Shown: positions 1 through 10,257 of the stretch, piece by piece
How the letters are laid out: every line of letters starts with the position of its first letter
Position numbering within the stretch: the stretch's first letter is position 1
Origin: Metellina segmentata
Taxonomy: Eukaryota > Arthropoda > Arachnida > Araneae > Tetragnathidae
Assembly: GCA_947359465.1 (NCBI GenBank)
Contig: OX375880.1
Coordinates: 20,474,714-20,538,713 of the forward strand
Reading direction: 5' to 3'
DNA length: 64,000 nt
The notes under the pieces: generated by a model
What the model saw: the letters and a program-made list of their open reading frames with translations, nothing else
What the model was told of the DNA's origin: nothing
The model's database searches: none
Translations under genes and position numbers: made by a program

Positions 1-560
1 ACAATAATGGACCGGACAGGAAGATGTGATGGTATAAGGGAAATAATACATGCTTTAATAGGGGGATGGTCCCCCGCGTGCTGCAATGACACTAGCAATC
101 CTTCTGGGCATACTTTCAACGAGGTTTTGATACACAGCTGTGGGTATTTGTGTCCATTCCTGCTGCAAGAATATCGCCAGCTCAGGTGTAGATTTCGGAC
201 GTGGTTTCTTGGTCCGTAAGCGTCGCTCTAACTCGTCCCACAAATGTTCTATGGGATTTAGTTCGGGACTATGAGCAGTCCAAGGAAGACATTTTATACC
301 CATATCTTGATACCACTGCTTGAAAGAGGCTGTAACATGGCATGGAGCGTTGTCGTCTTAGAAGTAACATTCGTCCATTCCATAAAATTGCCAGAGCTTA
401 AGAAGAACGTGATTATCCACAATGTTCATGTAGGCGTCGGCGTCCACTTGACCAGGAGCAACATGCAAATGTCCCAGGCCATACCACGAAAAATACTCCA
501 AACAAGGAGTCAGATTTTATGCACATACGCTGGCTTCCGGTCCTTTATTGTAGGATAGTG
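1..560 (-). mobile_element. Internally deleted Tc1 element, left tip outside window
   Basis: The right end matches the terminal repeat seen at 7669 and 50619 (reading inward CACTAYCCTACAATAA), followed by TA at 561-562. The left end lacks only the first ~9 bases, which lie before the window. On the minus strand, 303 to 55 encodes the C-terminal part of a Tc1 transposase, including the block around the last catalytic acidic residue (SPELNPIEHLWDELERRLR), and ends at GGPSPY. The N-terminal DNA-binding half and the first catalytic Asp are missing, so this is a non-autonomous deletion derivative. Two relatives with the same layout lie at 6474-7669 and 50079-50619. Confidence 0.85.
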
Positions 561-706
561 TATACATAAAGGGAGGAATGCACCTCGAATGATTAGGTCC
601 TCGGATATCCTTCTTGTTGTCCATCGGGATAGATCCCGGACCGTCGCATATAGCCCTAGACACGCAAATACCCCTAAATTGCTGGTGCTTATTACATCCA
701 TTGTGG

Positions 707-1034
707 GCCGACCAACCGGTATAGTGGTTAAGGTGTTAGCCTCTAGATCGGAAGGTTCCTGGTTCGAATCCGGGTCCGGGCATGGATGTTTGTAAACGTA
801 TGGTGTAGAGGCGGCTGGTGCACCTTAAATCTGTCGTGGCCGAAAGTCCTCACGTTGGGTTGGCGTGGAAGATTGGAGAGTGGGGTGCCAGCTCAGGTGT
901 TGCTTCGTCATCTGACCGTGGTTCAAAATTACGAGGTGTTGTCCTCGAATCTTTCCCTTTAGGGACGGATTCCGGACCGTCGTCAATAGCCCGTTGTGTT
1001 GCTCTAGTACGACGTTAACTAAAATTACCATTAC
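707..1034 (+). mobile_element. Full-length tRNA-headed SINE (family 1) with 12-bp target-site duplication
   Basis: The head (~707-780) is tRNA-like: an A-box-like TATAGTGGTTAAGG and a perfect B box GGTTCGAATCC, i.e. an internal RNA polymerase III promoter. A ~250-base body follows, then a short AATTACC-type tail. The identical 12-mer CATCCATTGTGG flanks the element at 695-706 and 1035-1046, which fixes the boundaries. This is the best reference copy in the window; more than a dozen relatives occur in both orientations. The tRNA of origin cannot be named because the anticodon stem does not pair convincingly. Confidence 0.9.
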
Positions 1035-1046
1035 CATCCATTGTGG

Positions 1047-1245
1047 TCATGAATATCCTCACGTGGAAGTTTGGAAAGTGGCGGGGTTCCACTTCAGGTG
1101 TTGACCTCTTCATTCGACCGTCGTTCAAAATCACGTGGTGTTGTCCTCGTCTTCCCATCGTGGATGTTGTCCTGACAGTCTTTGTGTTCCTTTTAAAGAC
1201 GTTGATTAATTGTCATTACCAATTTTTCTTGTGTCCATGGATGTG
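1047..1245 (+). repeat. Diverged SINE-body fragment that hosted the SINE at 707
   Basis: Right after the target-site duplication, the sequence resembles the SINE body again (CCTCACGTGGAAGTTTGG, GTTCAAAATCACGTGGTGTT) with many differences. The younger SINE appears to have landed at the edge of an older related repeat. Confidence 0.45.
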
Positions 1246-1489
1246 ACTTTTTTTGGTACCGTTTTTCCAAGTATACATATTCAACCTCGTATATATTAAC
1301 CATTCCAAAACAAATAATAGGCTTTATTCCAGGTCTGATAATTTTCTTGTTTGAGTGTGTGACTCCTGGTGCGGGAAATAGTAGTCGGATGTTAATTTGA
1401 CCGGCTGTACAATACGTTTTTAGATACTAGGATCTTTTATAAATTATTAGAGTATCCTTATATTTTAAAATTATATCTTTAAATTTGAC

Positions 1490-2101
1490 GTTGCGTGATC
1501 ACTGGCTAGGTATAAACCTTTTTTAAATTGCTATTTGTCAACTTTAGTTGATCACTGGTAAACTTAATTTTTGATCAACATTGGTAAAACAATTAGTTAG
1601 CTGCGTACGGCAATCGTTTTTTTGCTCAATGTTTTTTCAATGGCGATTTCGAATGTAATGATTTTTTGTATTCCGTATCTCGTTTTCGCGCGTGACATAA
1701 CTCAACCAATCAAAACAATTTGAAACTCCACCCACTCGTGACGTCATACAACCAATCAAAACTTTAAAATCTACGAAAACACAGCAGATCTTACAATTTT
1801 ATATAAGACTAGGATAAATTGCTGTTTCCAAGGAAGCATATTCATGCTCTCTTCTGTGCATGTGCCCCGTTTAAAAGTGAGAGAGTCGCTTCAGTTAAGA
1901 AGCGAGAACGTAGTTAGTATTTCGAAGCGATATCATCGTTAATGTTTAGAAGCGAGGGTGAAATCTTCTGTTGTCCATTTGGAGTAGTGTACCGTTTTCG
2001 TTTCGTGTAAGTAAATAAATGTTGTATCGTGATGAGATTTGAATTTTATATAGCTGGCCTGATAAGTTGTAAAAGATGAAAACTGGCTCCTAACGTGGGG
2101 C
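1490..2101 (+). repeat. Possible LTR with primer-binding-site-like motif
   Basis: A TATA-like TATATAAGACTAG at ~1799 is followed by ~200 bases resembling a transcribed leader, an AAATAAAT at ~2014, and at 2084-2101 TGGCTCCTAACGTGGGGC, which resembles the primer-binding sites of some gypsy-type retrotransposons. I could not find TG...CA ends, a target-site duplication or a second LTR, and no gag or pol reading frame follows. Alternatively this is a promoter or first exon of an unrecognised gene. Confidence 0.3.
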
Positions 2102-2149
2102 GTGATAAGTTTGCTAAGTCATACCTTCAGTTTAGAATAAATTAAATGG

Positions 2150-3730
2150 GACTCAGAAATATTAACTGGTAGAGGAGAACGACTCTTATGTCATCAGAGG
2201 TCAGTGATTCACTTCTCCCAAAGTTTTAACCAATTCAAAAATACTAAAGAACAAATTTAATTGCCTTTTCACGAAAACTCTAAAAGTACCAGGCCATAGT
2301 AGCAACACAAAATCAAGAGAATCACAACCAGTATTTCTAAACGTTAAAACGAATGTTAAATTCTAAAATAAAAAGTGAAATAAAAAAATACAATGATCAG
2401 AACAAAACTAGAAGGATGAGATGTAACGAATACAACAGCATGGCAAGTTCTGAAAGGAAAACAAGTTTGCATAACACAAAATTCCAAAGAAAGATTATTC
2501 AATTTGTTGCAGATAAAAAATGTTCTAAAAGAAGCAAGCGCAGTTGCTTAGTAACCCAGTTCTTCTAAGAATGAGCTTTGTGTTTCAACAATTTGCATTA
2601 ACATGGACTGACAAAACTTATTCATCGTTGATAAATGATATGTTTGATCGAATTTTCTCAAAGTTTAAGTACATTTCCCACATTTTAATCATGTCACCTT
2701 ATTTTATACAAAATCTATATTTAGGAATGTTGAAGAAATAGTTTCATTATACTTTTTTCCTAATGTATCCACATTTTTACAAGGGGTCTAGAATTTTTAC
2801 TTTTTTTTATATCATACATAACTTAAGGACCCATGGGAAGCTTTAAGAATATATATTTTCGTTTGTATAAACTATAGAACTTTTACGATTATATTTTCTG
2901 CTAAGAAATGTTTAAAATTTCCTGGTTACAATTCAGAGACAGAGCTTCTAATGTGACCCAAATGAATGCTATAAAATATGTCACAGAGCGGAAATTCGAT
3001 GGTTCAAAAACGTTCTATTGTTTAATGACAATTTACACAATTAGTCTTTAATTGCCTTTAAACTTCCTCGTGTTCTACATTATTTATTTCCTCACTTCTT
3101 TACTACGTATGTCCATCGTATGTTTCTTGTTAATTAAAGTGATCTTATTTTAGGAATTTGTGTTCACATTGTGTTGAAATGTCTGTTCCACTGGGTAATT
3201 TTTCATCAGTTATACTAATTTAATCTAATTGCAAGGCTTCGGGCAACATAGGGATAAGTCACAGAAATATACTCCGTACACAAAACAATGTAAACAAAAT
3301 AATCAAGAAGATAAAAAAAAAATTTATGATTGCTTGGATGAGAGTTCAATACTTAAAGTTTAAGAATAGCACGACTTCTTCAATTGTGTACGAGCTTATG
3401 ATTTTGAAATTTTCTAAAACTTAAAAATAGTTCTAAAAAATTTTGAAAAGTGGCCTATGTTGCATGCCAATACTTTCAATTCTATAAAAGAGAAGAATAT
3501 TTACTAATATTTATCATCGTACGACTAATTACTTAAAATCTATATACTATACATTTTGTTTGAATAACGATAAATCTCGAATTTTCAATGCACATTGCGT
3601 CAGGATGCATTTCTCTAGAATACGATACAAAGCCAATTGTGATAATTTTAGAATACCGTAACTCATCATAGGTCTGAATAAATAGCCGTTTGGCAATGAA
3701 GAGTTTGACCATTTCTTCCACAACAGGAAA
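2150..3730. other. A+T-rich intergenic sequence, nothing recognised
   Basis: Only short low-complexity reading frames occur (for example 2353-2568) and none resembles a known protein. No repeat boundary could be placed. Confidence 0.5.
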
Positions 3731-3740
3731 CCAAGACGGT

Positions 3741-4050
3741 CTGGGGTCAAGGTGTTAGTATCTAAATCGGAAGGTTCCTGGTTCAAATCCAGGTCAGCGC
3801 GTAGATATTTATAGGCATATGGTGTAGTGTCGGCTGGTGCATATTAAATCTGTCGTGGCGGAAAGTCCCTCTCGTTAGGTTGGCCTGGAGGTTTGGAAAG
3901 TGGGGTGCGAGCTCAGGTGTTGCCTCGTCATCTGACCGTGGTTAAAAATTACGTTGTGTTGTCCTCGGATCTTTCCCTTAGGGGATTGATCCCGGACCGT
4001 CCTCAATAGCCCTTATATTGCTCTAGTACGACGTTAGTTTAAATTACCCT
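3741..4050 (+). mobile_element. SINE family 1, head partly lost
   Basis: The sequence enters the SINE inside the tRNA-like head (GTCAAGGTGTTAGTATCTAAAT) and continues to the usual 3' end with CTCTAGTACGACGTTA. The B box has decayed to GGTTCAAATCC. It is diverged from the reference copy at 707-1034. Confidence 0.75.
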
Positions 4051-4203
4051 TCCACAACATAAAAACTTATTTCTTTTTACGTAATTAGGTGACAGTTTGC
4101 AGTAACCTTTCGATATATCACATATCTTGAGGAAAAAGGCAGGCAGGTAGGTAATTAACTAACGTCGCAATGGACAAACACAATGGGCTATTGGTGAAAG
4201 TTC

Positions 4204-4536
4204 GGGTAATTGGTAATTGGTAATTTTTGGTTAACGTCGTACTAGAGCAACACAACGGGCTATTGACGACGGTCCGGGATCAGTCCCTTAAGGGAAAGAT
4301 CCGATGACAACGCTTCGTAATTTTGAACCACGGTTAGATGACGAAGCAACACCTGAGCTGGCACCCCACTCTCCAAACTTCCACTCCAACCCAACGTGAA
4401 GACTTTCGGCCACGACAGATTTAAGGTACACCAGCCGCCTCTACACCATACGCTTACAAACATCCATGCCCGGACCCGGATTCGAACCAGGAACCTTCCG
4501 ATCTTGAGGCTAACACCTTAACGATACCGGTTGGTC
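4204..4536 (-). mobile_element. Near full-length SINE family 1, inverted
   Basis: Reading the minus strand, the tRNA-like head begins near 4536 (GACCAACCGGTATCG) with an intact B box GGTTCGAATCC, and the body runs to an AATTACC tail at ~4204. With the plus-strand copy at 3741-4050 it forms a tail-to-tail pair separated by ~150 bases. Confidence 0.85.
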
Positions 4537-4665
4537 GGTTAAAAGTGATTTAGAAAAAATATCATTTTATAAGAATGCAAAATTAAAGGATTTAGGTAAA
4601 TACAAGTTTCCCTCTAGTATCCACGATTTAAATTCTGTTTACGAAATATTATGTGTTAACGCCTC

Positions 4666-4896
4666 ATTCCGAATTGTAAAATAATTGTACTTAATTCATG
4701 TTCATTTCTGTAATCGAACCCAATATTTCATATTCTTAATCGTATCAGAATTCATGCAATGTCATCTATTGATGTTCATTTACTAGAATAAGTAACAGCT
4801 AGATTTCAAGAACAACTGTTCTTGTAATATGAATGAATATTGGGTGCGATTACAGGAAAAAAATTAATAAAATACAATTATTTTACAATTCAGAAT
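4666..4896. repeat. Fold-back repeat with ~73-bp inverted arms
   Basis: The left arm (4666-4738) and the reverse complement of the right arm (4824-4896) share GAATTGTAAAATAATTGTA and TGTAATCG.ACCCAATATT with a few mismatches. The ~85-base spacer also contains CAAGAACA-AC-TGTTCTTG. It may be a small MITE; no target-site duplication was identified. Confidence 0.6.
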
Positions 4897-4977
4897 TAGT
4901 AATATATTTGTAAAATTATATGTATATTATACATAATTCTGGGTATTGTATACATTCAATATTAAAAAAAAATAGCC

Positions 4978-5553
4978 GTGTTCATCTGTGAATCTATATT
5001 GACAGTAAACAAACATTTACAATTTAGTGGAGATTACATCTTAATTAAAAATTTAGATCGAGGTTCACTACTTCATCCTTGTCCTGATGTGTTTTGCCTG
5101 ATCGCTCATAATTATCTTCTTTTATTAAAATTGCTGTGTGAATATGAAAATGAATTTTTAAAAGTTGATAATCAACAGTTATTTGTACTTCATAAATCGT
5201 TAAATATACTCTCACATAAAGAAATATATTTAGACTTAATGATTATCCACAAAATTATACAGCTGACCCTGTCACGAGACATTATTTGGGCATCAACCAA
5301 TATATTATTAAAAAAATTTTGTAAAGTAAAAAATGTGCGTGATGTATTGGATGTAAAACGTAAATCAAAAGTAGAATCAAAACATGAAAACTGTAAACAC
5401 TTACAAATTGAGAATATTAGTTTTGATATTTCTATCTCTTTATTTCCTGATAAAGATATTGGAATCTCTTATTGTTTTGTATCATTTTTTTACATGGTAG
5501 AAATTAGTTTTCACATTTACTTGAAAGTCAAGCATAAATTGCCATATGATTAG
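4978..5553 (+). pseudogene. P-element/THAP9-like transposase, C-terminal fragment
   Basis: An open frame of ~190 codons without a real start codon (it opens at GTG and the frame continues upstream). The segment FSGDYILIKNLDRGSLLHPC and the later H-x-LI-x-K-like helix region resemble the C-terminal part of P-element-type transposases (THAP9 relatives), where a Gly-Gly-Leu-x-x-Pro-Ser segment is typical. Catalytic acidic residues are not included. The A+T-rich codon use, missing start and lack of an upstream domain suggest a transposon relic or an exon of a domesticated copy. Family assignment is by eye and tentative. Confidence 0.4.
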
Positions 5554-5559
5554 TGGATA

Positions 5560-6470
5560 TGTAATATTTAGTGGGAGTCGTACATATATTCAGCTCTTGT
5601 TTAAAGAACAATAAATCAAAACTAAAATTGCATATAATAAAACCTTTATTCTGATACATTAATTCGTTTATTAGAAATTCTTTTTATATATCTTAATATT
5701 TGCAGAGGAATGTATGCACAAATTATGCATAGTATAAATAACTAAAAATGAAATGTTGTATCCAATTGCAAGAAGTTGTTTTTAATTAGTTTTGTAACAT
5801 TATTGTGTTTACAATTGTGAAAGAAAATTAAGCTTATTGTCTGTTCAAAGCATTTTTCGTATTCAGTGTCATGTCTTATATAATTATGTACTACACATGT
5901 CATGTGTTTAAACTTATACTGATGAATTATAGTGATTAAATATAAATATTGATGATATGCTATGTGATTTGTAGTATTTTATGTGAATACTCATATATTG
6001 ATTTCTTGTTAAAAGGATAATAAAAATATTATAACTATAAGTGAAGAAATTGATTGTTGGACATTCATTTTGAAAATAAAGCTACTGAATTACTTTTTTT
6101 TCTGATTATACCAATAACAAAGCATTATTATTAGAATTTTGCGAACAAAAATGGAACATGTGTATTAATTTGTAAGTTATAAATAAACAATTTCAATAAT
6201 TTCATTTCAGCAGTTGCATTTTATGAGCTGTGGTATAGTACTTAAAAAATTTGCAGACTTTAAAAAAAAACCAAGCGATTTTTAAATTACGTAAATTCTG
6301 AACATTTTGTAGATTTAAACACGGGAATATATCCGTAGACATCGTGAAATAAATAAATGTGTAATGTAATAATCGCGGAGATCGTTGGACTACATCCATG
6401 GCGTCACAGAATCGTGGTATGGCCTTTCATTATAGGAGCCGTTGACTAAACCCACCTGTTCGCAGAGACT
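5560..6470. other. A+T-rich sequence, nothing recognised
   Basis: Several AATAAA-like hexamers follow the frame ending at 5553 (for example ~5611), but no gene, repeat boundary or RNA gene could be supported. Confidence 0.5.
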
Positions 6471-6473
6471 GTA

Positions 6474-7669
6474 CACTACCCTACAATAACGGACCTGACG
6501 CCAGCGGATTTGCTTAAAATCCGACTACTTGTTTGGGGTGTTTTTCGTGGTATGGCCTGGGACCTTTGCAAGTTGTTCCTTGTCAATTGAACGCCTACGC
6601 CTACATGAACATTTTGGACATTCAGGTTCTTCCAACGCACTGGCAATTTTATGGAACGGACGCATGTTACTTCTAGGACGACAGAGCTCCATGTCATGTT
6701 GCAGCCTCTGTCAAAATGGGGTATCAAGAAAGGGATGTAAAACATCTTTCCTGGCCTGATCATAATCCCGACCAAAACCCCATAGAACATTTGTGGTTCG
6801 AGTTAGAGGGACGCTTACGGACAAGGTAACCACGTCCAAAATCGATAGCTGAGCTGGCGACATTCTTGCAGCAGGAATGAACACACATACCCATTGCTGC
6901 GTATCAAAAGTTTGTTGAAAGTATGCCCAGAAGGGTTGCTAGTGTAATTGCAGCACTTGGGGGACCATCCCCTTATTAAAGCATATATTCCTTCCCTTAT
7001 ACCAGGAATTCCCAATCTGTGGTACGCGGCAACGTTTCAGGTGGTACGCAAGGATGATACGAGCGACCCAAATGTTCTACGAAGTTTGTTCGATTTTTTA
7101 GGATGTACAACCACGTTATACTATTTCTTATGCCATTTGTTACTAGTTACTTGTGTGAGAGTGTTTTTTCTGAACTTTTGTATATAAGAAATAAATATAG
7201 AAACAGAGTAAGTGTTGAAGAGGACTTAAGATTGAAGTTAAGCTCCATTGCTCCTGATATTGATATTTTGATAAAAGGCAAACAAGTTTCGCACTAAAAA
7301 TTGATTTTTCATAGGTTAATCTTTGTTTGCTTAGTTTGTACTAATTATTTAAAAGTATTTGTTTTTAGACCCGTGCGTAAAAAAAAAAAACTGTAATTTT
7401 CAATAATCGTTTTATTGTTTTCCTTTATTAAAACATAATGAAATACAAGTGCATTAATCATAAAATATAAAGCCTTAGTATTTCAATTCAAATAAAACAA
7501 GCCATTTGGCAATTTTCTGACATCAGATATCTGTTTCTAAAAATATATAAAACTGGTGGTACGCCAAAAATTTCTAAAAATTTCAAGTGGTACGCAGTTA
7601 CTAAAAGGTTGGGTACCTCTGCCTTATACCATCATATCTTGCTGTCTGTTCCATTAATGTAGGGTAGTG
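6474..7669 (+). mobile_element. Internally deleted Tc1 element split by a hAT insertion
   Basis: The ends CACTACCCTACAATAAC (6474) and, inverted, AATGTAGGGTAGTG (ending 7669) are flanked by TA (6472-6473 and 7670-7671), as for Tc1/mariner. Without the nested hAT and its duplication the element is ~569 bp. The plus strand keeps a damaged C-terminal transposase segment (6700-6970; DHNPDQNPIEHLW, then MPRRVASVIAALGGPSPY) with in-frame stops. The first half of the transposase is gone. Confidence 0.88.
7003..7621 (+). mobile_element. hAT element with 8-bp duplication, nested in the Tc1
   Basis: The element starts CAGGAATTCCCAA and ends TTGGGTACCTCTG (imperfect inverted ends), flanked by identical 8-mers CCTTATAC at 6995-7002 and 7622-7629, the hAT hallmark. 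A GGTACGC motif recurs just inside both ends. Between ~7103 and 7297 the plus strand encodes the C-terminal dimerisation region of a hAT transposase (YLCESVFSELLYIRNKYRNR, then DLRLKLSSIAPDI), similar to ZBED5/FAM200-type proteins. The rest of the transposase is deleted, so this 619-bp copy is non-autonomous. Confidence 0.92.
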
Positions 7670-8084
7670 TACCTGTATCGCAGCACTTCGTGCTCTGAAC
7701 ACGTTTCGATATTTTCGATCACTAGTAAAATCTGTAAACTAGATCACAGCCACGGCTCTCCCTTTCATTTCATTGAACTGCGCGAGTATCAAACCACCAA
7801 ACCTGAACGTTACTTTTCGAACAATCGCGACTTATTGTGAGAAGAACGATTCAGAAGCTTTTCTGGAAGCATCCCTTTCTCTGCTGTGACCTTATTTTCA
7901 TGGGTTATTGTGCTCACTAACCAAGTTCAACCTGAATAGAAGACAGTTATTTTATTGTTGTGTTAAAATTCGTGAGAGAATTTTCAAAACATTTCTAAAT
8001 TTTCACTGGTCGAATTTCACCGCAGATTGACTGTGGTCATAGTAATAAATTTCTTTCATGTTAAATTTCCAATACCTTCGTCAT

Positions 8085-8553
8085 CTGACCGTGGTTCAAA
8101 ATTACGTGGTGTTGTGGTATTGTCCTTTAATCTTTCTCTTTGAGATTGGTAATGGTAATTTTAGTTAACTTCGTACTAGAGCAACACAACGGGCTATTGA
8201 CGACGGTCCGGGATCAGTCCTTTAACGAAAAGATCCGAGGACAACACCTCGTAATTTTGAACCACGGTCAGATGACGAAGCAACACCTGAGCTGGCACCC
8301 AACTCTCCAAACTTCCACACCAATCCAACGTGAGGACTTTCGGCCACGACAGGTGCACCAGACGCCTGTACACCATACGCTTACAAACATCCATGCCTGG
8401 ACCCGGATTCGAACCAGGAACCTTCCGATCTAGAGGCTAACACCTTAACCACTATACCGGTTGGTAGGCACCTTTGAGATTGGTCCCGGACCGTTGTCAA
8501 GAGTCCTGTTGCGTTGCTCTAGTACGACGTTAATTAAAAATACCCGATACCAA
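8085..8553 (+). mobile_element. Older plus-strand SINE 3' part interrupted by another SINE
   Basis: The pieces 8085-8150 and 8485-8553 join into one SINE 3' region (TCATCTGACCGTGGTTCAAA ... TAGTACGACGTTAATTA) once the inverted SINE at 8151-8471 and one copy of its duplicated target are removed. The host copy begins at about the same point in the SINE body as other short copies. Confidence 0.85.
8151..8471 (-). mobile_element. SINE family 1 inserted into another SINE, 13-bp target-site duplication
   Basis: A near-complete minus-strand copy (head near 8465, intact B box GGTTCGAATCC) flanked by the perfect 13-mer CTTTGAGATTGGT at 8138-8150 and 8472-8484. The target is a plus-strand SINE. A ~27-base part of the body near the promoter-distal side of the head is shortened compared with the reference copy. 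Confidence 0.92.
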
Positions 8554-8554
8554 A

Positions 8555-9235
8555 TAATAGTTAGTATTGTACCGTCATGTAAGAATTTGACGGACAGCTG
8601 GTTTAAAATTAAACTATTTATTTACATAAATATTTACAAGATAATTATGGGCACAGCCATCGACAACCGAAACCTGCCTGAAGCCAAAGTAACAAAATTG
8701 GCAAAACAGAGACGTCTGTCTCTCGTTGAATCTCGAGTCCGAATTCCCTCAAAATCCACGTTCGCTTCGCAGAACCGCCGCTGACAACGAGAGGGGGGGG
8801 GGTGAATTCCGAGCCCTCTAGAGATGTTTATGTTCTCTGCCGATCAGAAACACCCCCACACAGCTGCGAAAACCGTCTCACATGCCGACTTGCGTCCCCC
8901 ACCGCAAAAACTTGATTCCAAATACCAGATTGGGGAACCGACGGAAACTCCAGCTGTGAATGGATCAAATGGGCCGTCGCCACACGTGCGAAGACTAAAG
9001 TTGTTTTCGCATTCCGAAACATTCCAGCGTCCACGTGTTAGGGAAAAGGGTCGGCAAATACCATATGGTACAGTATAAAATATAATTGTTTAACCTGGAA
9101 AGGTAAAGGAAGGTTTGATGGGGCTTTACAGCCCAAGGCCATATTTGGCCATGCTGAGCCAAACATAAGACATACAATATCAAGTAGTTAATAAACACAC
9201 TTACTGACACAGAAAAGTTGGGTATTGGTAGATAC
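8555..9235. other. Unassigned stretch with a 10-G run
   Basis: 8640-9060 is more G+C-rich than its surroundings and contains a G tract at 8793-8802. Short frames on both strands show no recognisable protein. 9095-9170 contains ACAGCCCAAGGCCATATTTGGCCATGC-like sequence (split here: GCCCAAGGCCATATTTGGCC), which has a repeat-like look but no second copy here. Confidence 0.4.
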
Positions 9236-9477
9236 TGTACTTATTTTTAATTGACATCGTCGTGCTAGAGCAATAAAAGGGGCTATTGACGACTGTCCAG
9301 AATCCAACCCGAAGTGAAATGTCCGAGGATAACAGCAGGTAATTTTGAACCAGGTCAGATGACGAGGCAACACCTGAGCAGGCAATAGCACCCCACTCTC
9401 CAAACCTCCACGCCAACCCAACGAGGACTTTCGGACACGACAGATTTAAGGTGCAGAAGCCGCATCTGAGCTGTCTC
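9236..9477 (-). mobile_element. SINE family 1 body, diverged, headless
   Basis: The minus strand runs from the conserved body (AAATCTGTCGTGTCCGAAAG) to the usual 3' end at ~9236. The tRNA-like head is absent; a family-2-like segment adjoins at 9490-9645. Confidence 0.75.
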
Positions 9478-9489
9478 CCCACTACTCAC

Positions 9490-9645
9490 CGAACTTCGAC
9501 GTTACACCAACGGGAGGACATTCGGGACTGCAAATTTAACGTGTACCAGAACCTACACAACACGTTCTGTGGTTGGTCGTAGTTTCGATCTGGCAAACTC
9601 CGATTCCTATTTAGTCACTCTGCTAACTGGGCTACCACGGCTCTG
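9490..9645 (-). repeat. SINE family 2 head-proximal fragment
   Basis: Contains the family-2 pattern: GAGGACATTCGGGACTGC, AAATTTAACGTGTACC, then TTGGTCGTAGTTTCGATC and a tRNA-like segment. It is diverged and lacks identified ends. Confidence 0.5.
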
Positions 9646-9754
9646 TTTTCTCTCGGTCGTAGGGTAGTTGGGGTAGATGTTGTTTTTAGTTCGGAATACA
9701 CTTTGAGTTTCCGAGTTATGTCCTCATGCCGCAACGAGTGATCAACGAGTGACG

Positions 9755-10077
9755 AGCCGGCCAACGGGTATAGTGGTTAAGGTATTAGCCTCTAGATCGG
9801 AAGATTCCTGGTTCGAATCCGGGTCCGGATGCTTGTAAGCGTATGGTGTAGAGGCGGCTGGTGCACCTTAAATCTGTCGTGGCCGAAAGTCCTCACGTTG
9901 GGTTGACGTGGAAGTTTGGAGAGTGGGGTGCCAGATCAGGTGTTGCTTCGTCCTCTGACCGTGGTTCAAAATTACGAGGTCATGTCCTCGGATCTTTCCC
10001 TTAAGGGATTGATCCCGGACCGTCGTCAATAGCCCGTTGTGTTGCTCTAGTACGACGTTAACTAATAATTACCAATT
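9755..10077 (+). mobile_element. Near full-length SINE family 1
   Basis: The head begins at ~9755 with CCGGCCAACGGGTATAGTGG and an intact B box GGTTCGAATCC; a short deletion follows the head, where GGGCATGG is missing. The body is close to the reference and ends AATTACCAATTACC. It abuts an inverted, 3'-truncated copy at 10080, so it may have inserted into that copy. Confidence 0.88.
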
Positions 10078-10079
10078 AC

Positions 10080-10245
10080 CAAACTTTCACACCAACCCAA
10101 CGTGAGGACTTTCGGCCACGACAGATTTAAGATGCAACAGCCGCCTCTACACCATACGTTTACAAACATCCATGACCGGACCCGGATTCGAACCAGGAAC
10201 CTTCCGATCTAGAGGATAACACCTTGACGACTATACCGGTAGGTC
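10080..10245 (-). mobile_element. SINE family 1, head and proximal body only
   Basis: On the minus strand the head starts near 10245 and the copy breaks off in the body where the plus-strand SINE (9755-10077) begins. A T run (10247-10257) lies beyond the head. Confidence 0.8.
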
Positions 10246-10257
10246 GTTTTTTTTTTT

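Noticed and set aside
707..780. Genuine tRNA gene in the SINE heads
   Set aside because: The B box is perfect, but the acceptor and anticodon stems do not pair, and the same head recurs many times attached to the same SINE body.
818..1246. Many short ORFs with [20 protein letters not shown] sequence across the window
   Set aside because: They are all translations of the SINE body in one frame or another and recur wherever the SINE does.
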